Below, piece by piece: positions 32,884 through 42,659 of a DNA stretch of 64,000 bases. The translations under genes and the position numbers were made by a program. The stretch comes from Linyphia triangularis (lineage: Eukaryota > Arthropoda > Arachnida > Araneae > Linyphiidae), in NCBI GenBank assembly GCA_963978545.1, contig OZ021727.1, forward strand, positions 49,924,487 to 49,988,486, written 5' to 3'. The first letter of the stretch is position 1, and each line of letters starts with the position of its first letter. Below the pieces are notes generated by a model. It searched no databases. It was not told the origin of the DNA and was given only the letters and a program-made list of their open reading frames with translations.

Positions 32884-34600
32884 AGAACACCCTCAAATTT
32901 ATAATTATTCTTGTAAATATAATATAAATTTTATACCACTTAACCACTACAAAATATTCAAGTATGAAAATTTATCATAGAACAGGAACATAAATGTTTT
33001 AAAAAGAATTCAACATTTTCACCACTTAATTTCAGCAATTGCAATTTTTAAAACTCAAATCAAATTATTTGCATCTAGTTAAAGTATATAGCAATCACAT
33101 TTTTTTAAAAAAGAGAACATGAAATAAAATATTCAGAAATAAACTTCAGATCAAGAACAAAAAATATCTAGAACTAGACTTCACTTAAAACCAATTTTTT
33201 TACAACTTGTAACTAAAATTAGATTCAAATTACTTTTGTTTTAGTAATTTCCAATTCTTTGAAACGTTAGCACAAACCCAAAGCATTGGTTATAACTGGT
33301 ACCTAAATAAGTGTTCTTGTTACAAGAATCTTACCAGATATTATATTATGGTATATATATAATTATAGTAGCACAAATAATCAAATATAGCATTAAATTC
33401 ATACCATGTTAAAAGAAGACCTTCAAAAGATATAAATTCAAATACTATCATTATTTAAATGCATGTACCAGATACTAAACAAAACTAGTTTTAAATAAAT
33501 TTCAAAGAACTTAAAATCAACTATGAAGCTGAAAATCATAAATTACAATTATTTTCACTTTAATTGTAATTATATCCGAGGGCCGGATAATTCCTTTGAT
33601 TTTCTTCACCAGAAAATGGACTTGCTCCACCACCAGTTTTAAAATCACTCTTGATCTACGATGAGTAAATAATTATAACTCACGTCAGATGAGGCAAATT
33701 AATCACTTGAATACTGCACACAAATGATATATGTACACACTCCACAAGTAATCATTACATTATTTTCATTTGAAATATTGCACACAAATGAAACTAGAAC
33801 CTTGCTCGGAATCGAAACTAAACACCTCTTGAATAACTCAAGCACTAAATACCAACCACAAATTAGCACTTTCGATAAATTACACTTGAATTACAAACAT
33901 TGAAACTCGCAACGTATCACCAATCTTGAAGTATTGCACTCCATTTAACCACTTTTAAAACAGAACTTATGATTCACGAAGCACTAAACACGAACACCAC
34001 TCTTGAATCAAAACACCACAAAATCTTCAAAATGAAGTATTCTTTTCTCTTCTCCGGACAGGATGTCACTGGCGATCTTCAGGACGAAGAAAAATTATCA
34101 ATCTGGAGGGATGTCCATCAAAATCTGTAGAAACAGAACTTGTCATTCACTAATGCTGACAACGAAACACAAACACCACTCTTAAAAGAAAAAACACAAT
34201 ATCTTCAGGATGAAGGGGGTTCTTCTTTTCTCAGGACAGGATGTCACTGGTGATCTTCAGGACGAAGAAAAATTATCAATCTGGACGGATGTCCATCAAA
34301 ATCTGTAGACCGGATGTCCACACTGAATCGAGGCTTTTCAGTTAATTTAATAAGCAAATTGCAATGCTTACCATTCTACACGACGAGTGTCCATACACGG
34401 ACATTTATGGGTTTCAGCAAACACAAGAAATATATAAGCAAGGCTTGCTTCATATTCCACACGATGGATGTCCATCAGGTACTCTTCGCGCCAAAATAAC
34501 GGTCGTTATTCATTTCGTCGTTAAAATAAAACTTACAGTTCTTTTTCAAAACAACGGTTGTTTCAGGTTCAAAAATCGCACCGCTGGAACCAATCTTAGC
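32884..34600 (-). other. Leader of the Gypsy element, with primer site
   Basis: No coding region. On the minus strand TGGTTCCAGCGG (plus-strand 34581-34592) lies 8 bases after the LTR and could be the primer-binding site; the tRNA is not identified. Most of the leader is AT-rich. A tandem duplication occupies 33,960-34,307. Confidence 0.55.
33960..34307. repeat. ~173 bp tandem duplication in the Gypsy leader
   Basis: GGACAGGATGTCACTGG, GATCTTCAGGACGAAG and GATGTCCATCAAAATCTG occur in both halves (starts near 34,056 and 34,234). The two halves differ by scattered changes. Confidence 0.85.
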
Positions 34601-34832
34601 TGTGGTATCGTGGTCGAGTAAAAATTTCATTTTGAACGAAAACAAAACACATTTATTTTAAGAACTTCACAAGGAGCAGGTGTTAGTGTTCCATTTCTGA
34701 ATCGTCTGGTCTCTCTCGTCTCTCATAGGAGACTAATCAAAAAAACAACATAACAAAATACAATCTTCAAATAACTGTTTTGTGGCGCCCTCTATATTTT
34801 ACAACAGCAATTAACAATTACAATACGTTACA
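34601..34832 (-). repeat. 5' LTR of the Gypsy element
   Basis: 232 bp, same as 29010-29241. Confidence 0.94.
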
Positions 34833-35340
34833 AACCCCAAACTTGTTATAGTTTAAAAGAGTATTCATTAGAGAGTTCATTATATAACTATTTGTTCCTT
34901 CTACAATATATTTATTTAATTTCTTCAACTACTTATTCATTACGCAATATATTTGCTCATGCATGATATCCAGGTGCGTGTTGGCCATAGGGTTGTCCGG
35001 TGCAATCACCGGGCCAGTCAGTGTTTGGAAAACATAATTTTTTAATTTTTGTGTCGATGTCAGTAGTATAAGGCTATAGTTTATTTAAGTTTAAAACGTA
35101 ATTGGAAATATTAAAAGAGGACACAGGGTTCAATTTAACTACAACTGTCAAAGATTTTGGGCCCCTAAACTATTCGGCATTCAACTATTTTTCAAAAGAT
35201 ATGAGAAATTTGAACTCGCACATAAGTGTTTGACAAGAAAAAATGGTAGACGTTTAGAAAATACTATAAAAAATTTCATTTCGAGGGAATAATAAGCTGT
35301 GTAATTCAGACTTTTGCGCAATCATAATTTTGACGAAAAC
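34833..35340. other. No gene seen
   Basis: AT-rich DNA between the Gypsy element and a dispersed repeat. Confidence 0.5.
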
Positions 35341-35425
35341 CTCAATGACAGGCCCCATTTCTACCACTAACCAGTATACAAAAGTTGAACATCGTAGGTC
35401 AATGTATTCAGAAGTTATGCTGACC
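35341..35425 (+). repeat. Dispersed repeat (GAACATCGTAGGTCA family), copy 2
   Basis: TTGAACATCGTAGGTCAATG followed by AGTTATGCTGACC. Matches 40,600-40,720 and, inverted, 15,660-15,800. Confidence 0.65.
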
Positions 35426-35464
35426 ACAGACAGACATTTTTTCTAAACCACTTTTCTAAAGACA

Positions 35465-36290
35465 GTATGTTCCAAATTTAAAATTGAAAAAGTTACATTA
35501 AGTAGAATATTGAAAAGTTAGGAAATCCCATCTGAAACTCGTTATCAATGGGTTCGAACCCAACCAGGATTTCGGGGATGGGTTTCTGAAGGATAGATCA
35601 GTAACAAATTACCAATCCATCCTCGAACCCCGACGCATCCCACTGCAAGACAGAAAGTCAAATAAATACATATATATATAATTAACATTACACTTATAAT
35701 AAAACATCTTACCAAAAACAGCAACCAACCGCTCCAAGCAGAAATTGTAACCTCTTCCACGTGACTCATCAAACCGCACTAATAACCCAAAAAGAAACCA
35801 ATCCCGCACTTTCGAAAAACAAAATAGCTTCGCACTTAAAGAAAAACAATATCCAATCTGATTATAGATAAAAACAACATGGCATAACATAAAACATTAT
35901 GATTATAGATGGCAATATTGTTTTTCTTTAAGTGCGAAGCTATTTTGTTTTTCGAAAGTGAGAAATTGGTTAGCGCGGTTTGATGAAAGTCATGTGAAAG
36001 AGGTTACAATTTCTACTTGGAGAGGTTTGTTGCTGTTTTTGGTAAAATGTTTTATTATAAGTGTAATGTTAATTTTATATATATATTTATTTGACTTTTT
36101 GTCTTGCAGTGGGATGCGTCGAGGTTCGAGGATGGATTGGTAATTTATTACTGATCTATCCTTCAGAAACGCTTCCCCGAAATCCTGACTTAGTTCGGAG
36201 AATCCTTTGATAATGACATGCAGTCGGGATTTCTTAACTTTTCAATCTTCTGCCTAATGTAACTTTTTAAATTTGATGTATTTTCAGATT
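35465..36290. mobile_element. Large foldback, ~390 bp imperfect inverted arms
   Basis: The left arm (about 35,465-35,855) and right arm (about 35,905-36,290) are inverted copies, meeting around a ~50 bp centre near 35,880. Paired blocks include CGAAGCTATTTTG and GGGATGCGTCGAGGTTCGAG. Several short frames on both strands are by-products of this symmetry. Arms have diverged by a few per cent. Confidence 0.85.
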
Positions 36291-36507
36291 TGAGTATTCT
36301 ATTTTCATGCAGCATTGCGCTGAAGTTGAATTTTCAAAAATTTTTACAGTATTTCAGTATGACAATAGTTTTGTACTTCACTTTTATATTTGCTCAGTAA
36401 TATCTAGGCTGTTTTATCGGTGATTTTTCTGTGTTGGGGATACTTGAAACACTGCCCCATGTGTTCCTTTTGATATAACCATTTCGAAATTCCTTTATTC
36501 TCCTTAA

Positions 36508-37130
36508 GCAACGCAACCATGTTGTTTCAATGTGGTGTCAACGTTAAATACCAACATGCACAATGTTGTTTCAACGTGGAACTGCAACGTTGTTTTCAAG
36601 CGGAAGTGTTCACTTAAAGGAGCGTGGATTCAACGTTGAGTGCCAACGTTGTTTCTACGTAGATATATCACACTGCTTCCACATGCTAGCTTTTGCCCAC
36701 GTGGTTTCAATGTTGAATGTCAATATTGTTTCAACGTGGATTTGTCACATTGTTTCCACATGAGAGTGTTCATTTTTGCCCATGTGGTTTCCACGTTGAA
36801 TGTCAATGTTGTTTCAACATGGATGCATCCCATTGTTACCACATGATAGTGTTCACTTTTACCAATGTTGTTTAAACATGAATCTTCCACATGAGTGTTC
36901 AATATTGAATCTTGCCAATGTTGTTTCAAGACACACATCCCATAATGCTGTTTTTACAGCACTATAGTTCTCGAGCCCAAGAACTAGTGCTGTAGAAACT
37001 GTTTTTCTGGAAAGTATTTATTGAAACAACATTGGCAAGAATCAAGATTGAACACTCATGTGGAAGATTCATATTTAAACAACATTGGTAAAAGTGAACA
37101 CTATCATGTGGTAACAATGTGGAACACCCA
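36508..37130. repeat. Minisatellite of ~18-20 bp TTGTTTCAACGTGG units, with inverted half
   Basis: Many variants of AACGTTGTTTCAACGTGG fill 36,519-36,940. A short palindrome lies at about 36,957-37,005 (ACAGCACTA...TAGTGCTGT). The section 37,017-37,125 is the inverse of 36,838-36,935. Short frames on both strands arise from the repeat. Confidence 0.85.
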
Positions 37131-38044
37131 TGTTAAAACAGTATTGCTCATATTTTTCATATTCACATACATATATTACATATTCATAATGGCTCATATT
37201 TTTCGGAAGAGGTTATGAAATTAAAATTCAAAATACCATTTAAAGTTGCAATTTTAAGCAAAACAAATTATTGATTTTTGTATTTTAATAGATAACAGAA
37301 AAAATTTGGAAGCGAATGTATCCTGCCTACTTTCCTAAGCGCTTGTTTTGACACATATTTTTTTCACATGAATGTGTTTAGTTTTATTAACACTGTAAAG
37401 TTTAAGAGTATATGCATTATAGAATCTCTCATTTAATGAAAAGAAAAAGTTAAAACTAAGATATTTTCCAAGTATTGGCTTTATGAGTTTCCAACTACTG
37501 TTACACTATGTATCATCTTTTAGTAGGTAGAATATCATTTTGTGAAAAATTAAACTTTCTTTTTATATGCAGAGTATTATTCTGTAAAAAAATTTAATTT
37601 TGCTCCAATGAACCAGAATTAAAATTACTTATAATATCTGCTACTTAATTATCTCTGAACTAATCAAATTTGAATAAAAATTATATATATTTTTTAACTG
37701 TAAAAATAAATCATTACATAATGTTCAAAATAATTTTATTTTAAAAATAGCACGCATAACATTAAAACAAATGTTAATAAAACAAATATTAATAATTACA
37801 TGTGACAGTAACAGACATGGTCCTAACACAATTACATAGATACAAATACCTTTCAAATTGTTTCTAAGTTCACACTTTAAACCAGCAAATAGAAAATTAT
37901 AAGATGATTAAATATATATGTGCTAATTTTTAATGACATATCCCATTCAGAGCAACAGTAGGATCTTAACTTCAAGACCCCATTTAATGACAGTAAAATA
38001 AGAAAGGAGATACAAAACAATTATTTAAGTTTATGAACCATATG
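37131..38044. other. No gene seen
   Basis: Very AT-rich, no supported coding region. Confidence 0.5.
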
Positions 38045-38169
38045 TTATAATCCATGTTTACAATCCACAATATCATTCCCAAAAATATTCCACATCTCTG
38101 TCACAATCAGCAGCCTTAATGTCACTCCACGAGCTTCTTTCGCCTCCTCATTGGTTGTTTTCATAATCT
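38045..38169 (-). CDS. Candidate terminal exon of a small unrecognised gene
   Basis: On the minus strand a polypyrimidine-AG acceptor (TTTATTTTAG) opens a frame of about 41 codons (EIMKTTNEEAKEARG...), ending at the stop at 38,045. The amino-acid composition is protein-like, but I do not recognise it. If joined to the exon at 40,211-40,305, no long shared frame results. It may be the 3' exon of a short-protein gene or of a non-coding RNA. Confidence 0.25.
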
Positions 38170-38903
38170 CTAAAATAAAATTACCTTTATTTAATACAAT
38201 AAACCATTCAAACATATATTTATATAGATATAACTGTTTTCCAATTTTTAAAAGTAGACGCCATATATTAATCAAAATAATATCCCTTTTTTATGACTTA
38301 AAAAAATCCCTCTCTCGCGTTGAAAGCGATCCCCTTGTTTTGGATGGTTTTAAGTCAATGCCAGTATGCAGAAGCACCCTTCATATTATGGTTTGCACAT
38401 AGGACTGACCAAAGATCACACGACCATTTAAGGCAATAACTGACTTATTTCAGAATATCATGCAATGACAATACACAATATAGTTTAATCAAAAGTAGAT
38501 TATGTAAAAAAAATTTGAAGGCAGATGCAGAATACCAATGTTGCCTACTCCCACCCAGTATTTGAAAACAAAAATGAAGAGTAGAAAAATTTACAGGAAA
38601 AACATATAATATAGGTTTTTAATGAATGTTATATTTCAATAGGAAACCAATTATAATTTTTGAAAATTCTAGATTTAAACAACTTAGTTGCCTTTTACTC
38701 TTCGGTATACTTTTAGAAAAATTTACTGTATCATACAAATTTTGCTTTAAATTCAAAAACACTCTTTACTACTTTGAGGATAAATTAAATGAGCTGCTGC
38801 AACCAAGTTGAAGCCATGCTTTCTATTGGTTTCCAGTTCAAAGTTAGGAACCCTTTTTTAAAAAAAAGTTGCCTGGAGGTTAAAATAGTCAATTAGGATA
38901 TTT

Positions 38904-39098
38904 GGTACTTACGTATTAATGCCACCGCAGCTACAGATTTGGAGGTTTTTAATTACTTACAAGGAATTACAGTTTTATACTTACAAGGAATCCAAAAGAT
39001 AACTGCATGCAAACAACAAGATTGCTCTTTATTGGCGGCACTTAAAAACCATCAAATCTGTAGCTGCGGTGGCGTTAATACGTAAGTACCGATATTTT
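38904..39098. mobile_element. Small foldback MITE, ~50 bp inverted arms
   Basis: ACTTACGTATTAATGCCACC on the left pairs with GGTGGCGTTAATACGTAAGT on the right. On either side is a direct repeat of about 35 bp (AAAAGTT...CTGGAGG(T/C)TAAAATAGTCA at about 38,862 and 39,108). Confidence 0.8.
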
Positions 39099-39149
39099 TC
39101 TTACCAAAAAAAGTTTTCTGGAGGCTAAAATAGTCATTTTAGTAAACGC

Positions 39150-40210
39150 CACTAGCAGCCTTGTTATAATAATACTGCCATAATTCAGACATCTTCACAA
39201 CAGCAAAACTAATTTAAAAAGAATAAAGACATTATACACTTAATATATAAATTATAGAGATTGCCCCCTCCCCCCCCAAAAAAAGGTGTTTTTTTGTGTG
39301 TTTATACTGGTTTTTTAAAAAAAATCCTTTTCTTATTAAATGTATACATATTTATAAATAAAATTTGACATTATAGCTAGAATAATTAATGTTCAAATAA
39401 CAATTAATATTCCTTCTGAAAATAATTTAAACTAAGTAAATAAACAATTGCTACTTATATGGACAATCAAATCATATTAAATTTTAATATTATATTTAGA
39501 GATATGTTTTTTTAAATTCAATGGAAACAATATAATACAATAGTAATTGTTTACTGTTTCTACATGGAATATTGCTCTTATATTCATCAGTAATGGTGAT
39601 AAGTTGTACAAAATTATATTTTTAAGGCTAATAAGTTATTTAAGCACAAAACCTCTATTTCACAAATAAATTTAAAATGCAGCATATAATTTAATTCATA
39701 ATTTTGAATAATTATGAAACAATAATAAAAAGCTTAGATTAATATAAAAAGTTATTTTTGATACTTATAAAAACTTCTATAGTTTTTCATTATAAGATTT
39801 ATTTTAAAAAGTTATTTACAACAACAAATAATTTAAAAAAATCTAATTATAAATAAACAAATAAAAATACAATTTTAAATTAGTCTTTAAAAAGAGGGAA
39901 AAAAAACTATTTGGTTTAAATCATGCCAACCCTGTTTGACTGTATAACAAAAAGGGAGATCTAAAAAAAATTTAACAGAATATTTTTTGTAAAAGAACGG
40001 AATTACACTTTCTAATTTTAGTTTTTTAGAAAGTTCTTAAGGATTTGACAAGTTTACCAGGTATAGATATTTCTTTGCCTTTTTTTCCCCCGGATAAATG
40101 CTGTTTCTGGCAACAGGTTTTATTTTAGTTACTGTGTTTTTAATTTTTGTAAATTTTTAAATAGCCAAATATCCTAACCTGTACTACATCTGTTCCATTT
40201 ATCAAATTAC
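39150..40210. other. No gene seen
   Basis: AT-rich, with a C-run at about 39,267-39,277. No coding region supported. Confidence 0.5.
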
Positions 40211-40305
40211 CTGAAAAGGGTAGTATTCAGTTGTTAGAAGCCAGCGATCAGATTCCAGACACTACCCGTTCTGCATTCCACAGGGTAGTACATGGTGGCA
40301 GTAAA
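40211..40305 (-). other. Candidate internal exon (minus strand)
   Basis: The block has an acceptor (ATATTTTCAG) and a donor (TTTTCAG|GTAATT) on the minus strand. It holds a strong start context, GCCACCATG, opening a 19-codon frame MYYPVECRTG... that ends at a TAA. It is less AT-rich than its surroundings. It might be a short-peptide frame or part of an untranslated exon. Confidence 0.25.
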
Positions 40306-40599
40306 CTGAAAATATGATAACTATTATAAAATGTATCATCCTTATGTACATGTATATATTTACACTGATGACACAGGTAAAATGGACTAACTAGCATGAA
40401 GACATCTTTTTAAAACCTTATATTGAAATATCGATTTGATTACCAGGTGGGATAAGGAAAAATTCTCAATTTGTTATCCGTAGCTTAAAAAAAAATAACG
40501 AAAGAAAAACCTTAAGAGGCATTAGCCCAGCGATTTATTAAAATCATTAGAGCCGTTTTTTAGCAATTACTGAAAAACATGATTTTTTCAATGGCAGCT

Positions 40600-40760
40600 A
40601 CATTTTGCGCATGCACGATTTTTAAGAAAACATTAATGGTAGGTCCCTGTGCCACCACTAACTTGCACACCAAATTTGAACATCGTAGGTCAATTTGTTC
40701 GGGAGTTATGCTGACCTCGTACACAGAGACAGAATTTTTTTCATGATTAATTTTTTGAAA
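40600..40760 (+). repeat. Dispersed repeat (GAACATCGTAGGTCA family), copy 3
   Basis: ATTTGAACATCGTAGGTCAA then GAGTTATGCTGACCT. Similar to the copy at 35,341 over more than 100 bp. Confidence 0.65.
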
Positions 40761-42050
40761 TCCAGATGTTCCAAAATGTGGAGAAATGCAACAAAAAAAA
40801 AAAAAAAAAAAAATTGATTTTTTTTTTTTTGACCGAATGCTATACTTTCATTACCCTATGTATACATATGGGTAATTGATAGTAATAATATGCCAACTTT
40901 TTACAAAAAATGTTTCGGTGGTAATGAAAAGTTTAAATTATTCTACAACATTAAACTACTATTGATTACCACCACAATTATTCGGATAAATGGCGCCAAA
41001 ATATGGATGAACTGGGAGATGTACATTTAGAAAAAATACAATTTCTCTGATTTTCGTGAAATTTTAAAAAGTTCCCCGACAATTCCCTGATTTTTCCCAG
41101 AATCGGAAAGCCCCCTGACGTTTCTCAGATTTCCATGTTCCGAGGCCACTCTGTTCCACATAGAGCTATTTTCACATCTTCATTATAAGACTATATTACC
41201 ACACTAAATGCTGTACTGGAAAACAACTACGTTCCTGGTGAAATTAATTTGATTCTGAAGCCTTTCCGTTACAATTACAAATGACGTAGTGCAAAGACAA
41301 TTACGACAGATATGGTCTCGGCTTGATAAACAGGTTATCTAGTGGAGCGGAATTTCTCTTATTTAAAAGTGGTGTCCTGTAAAATACGTCTACGAAAATG
41401 TTTCCTTGCGATTTCTAATGCAAACCCAGCCTAATTTGATTTAAAACAATCATAATTATTAGTATTGAGACAGCGTTGTCTTTTAATACTTAACATAATC
41501 ATATAATTAATAATTTTTTATTCTCCTTAAAGGAAGTTGAGAAAAATTCCCATGTATACAATTATGAATTATTTTTATTGTAAAAAAACATGAGAGAATG
41601 AATTAAAAAAACTAGGTTTTATATTTTATAAGCCAAAAAAAAAAAAAAAGATTTTATATTCCACCTGAAATAAATACCTGGCCCTGCATTTGTAATACTA
41701 TTACGGTGGAGGTTTTTTTTTTTTTAAGTTAATTAGTTCATTTAATTACCGTAAAAATTCTTTCAACAAATATAGAAATAATATTTATACAGCATGTTTA
41801 GTTCTCAGTGATCAATCGTTTTAGAAAAACATACTTTTACAAGACAGCCCATTCAGTTTTATAGCTCATACAAAACAAGTGAAATATAACCTTAGGTTTA
41901 TTTATGTCACACGTGTGTCCCAAAAATCAACAAACCTCACTGATAAGAACATCATTCATTATCTAATTTCATTTATAAATAGAAAAACATCTAATTTAGA
42001 AAACCGCTAAATAATAGAGTACAAATTAATAATGTAATGAAGAAAACTTA
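40761..42050. other. No gene; repeat fragments
   Basis: A-rich run at about 40,793-40,813. A small inverted motif, CTTTCATTACCCTA...TGGGTAATTGA, occurs near 40,847 and again near 44,280. CCCTGATTTTTCCC-type phrases near 41,080 look like an old repeat. Confidence 0.45.
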
Positions 42051-42051
42051 C

Positions 42052-42190
42052 CAGAAAAGGCATTAATCCATTTGTCAACAGACAACGTCAAGTTTCAAAT
42101 CAAGTTCAAAAGTGACGCTAGCTACGTCATCACTGAAAGGTAAAAGCGTATCGCGCATGCGTCGGATGATGGAAATCGTGGATCAGTGGT
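42052..42190 (-). promoter_or_regulatory. Candidate promoter and first exon with NRF-1-like site
   Basis: A GC-richer patch contains CGCGCATGCGTC (42,152-42,163), close to the palindromic NRF-1 consensus, plus TACGTCATCAC. A donor CTTTTCTG|GTAAGTTTT on the minus strand lies at 42,052/42,051. Together these suggest the 5' end of a minus-strand transcript reaching the candidate exons at 40.2 and 38.1 kb. Confidence 0.35.
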
Positions 42191-42659
42191 GAATTGTTGA
42201 AGTATAGTTGAATTATCATGTTGATGCAATATTATAAAACCACGTTCAGTAAACGGATTTTTTTTTTTTGCTTTCATAAATTGCTTTTACCAAAGTTTTC
42301 AATTAATATGATTCTTGGACAGGATTGGGGTTTTCCAAAAACCAAAGAAGACACTTATTTCATGTCTGGTTGAAATATCACATTGAAACAACATCGTGAT
42401 ATCACATTAAAAAAGTGAAGAAAATGAAATTCTGACTTTATTTTTACTACATAATTTAAACCCCTCAAAAATATACGAAATAAATTGATTTCTGCTAATA
42501 TTTGCTATAAAATATCAGCTTCCTTAAAAAATGCATTGGAATTGCACATTGATACAATATGGTTACAATGTACATTTCTCACTTTCAACGTATCCACCAA
42601 AAAACCACATAGAAACAACGTGAGTGTGTTGCTTGGGTCCTTACGACCTCAGTCCCAAT

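Larger units (their letters stand above)
29010..34832 (-). mobile_element. Ty3/Gypsy retrotransposon, Gmr1-like gene order, internally deleted
   Basis: 232 bp LTRs (29010-29241 and 34601-34832) appear identical by eye, and a 4 bp target duplication AACC flanks the element (29006-29009 and 34833-34836). Reading on the minus strand, the order is 5' LTR, primer site, 1.7 kb leader, Gag, protease, integrase, then only the RT thumb and a tail of RNase H, polypurine tract, 3' LTR. Integrase upstream of RT is the order known for Gmr1-like Ty3/Gypsy elements. RT fingers and palm and the RNase H catalytic core are deleted, so it cannot transpose alone. Identical LTRs imply recent insertion. Confidence 0.93.
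36508..42640. mobile_element. Possible 6.1 kb element bounded by minisatellite-bearing inverted ends
   Basis: The left boundary AAGCAACGCAACCATGTTG and the reverse complement of the right boundary, AAGCAACACACTCACGTTG, are similar for about 30 bp, and both are next to GTTGTTTC-type units. No transposase is seen inside. It could be one large non-autonomous element, or two unrelated copies of a smaller one. Confidence 0.35.

Noticed and set aside
35545..36143. Two similar proteins ending in GMRRGSRMDW on opposite strands
   Set aside because: They mirror each other because the region is a foldback; no conserved domain.
36500..37130. CRISPR-like array of spaced repeats
   Set aside because: Units are contiguous and variable, without unique spacers, in eukaryotic transposon DNA; this is a minisatellite.
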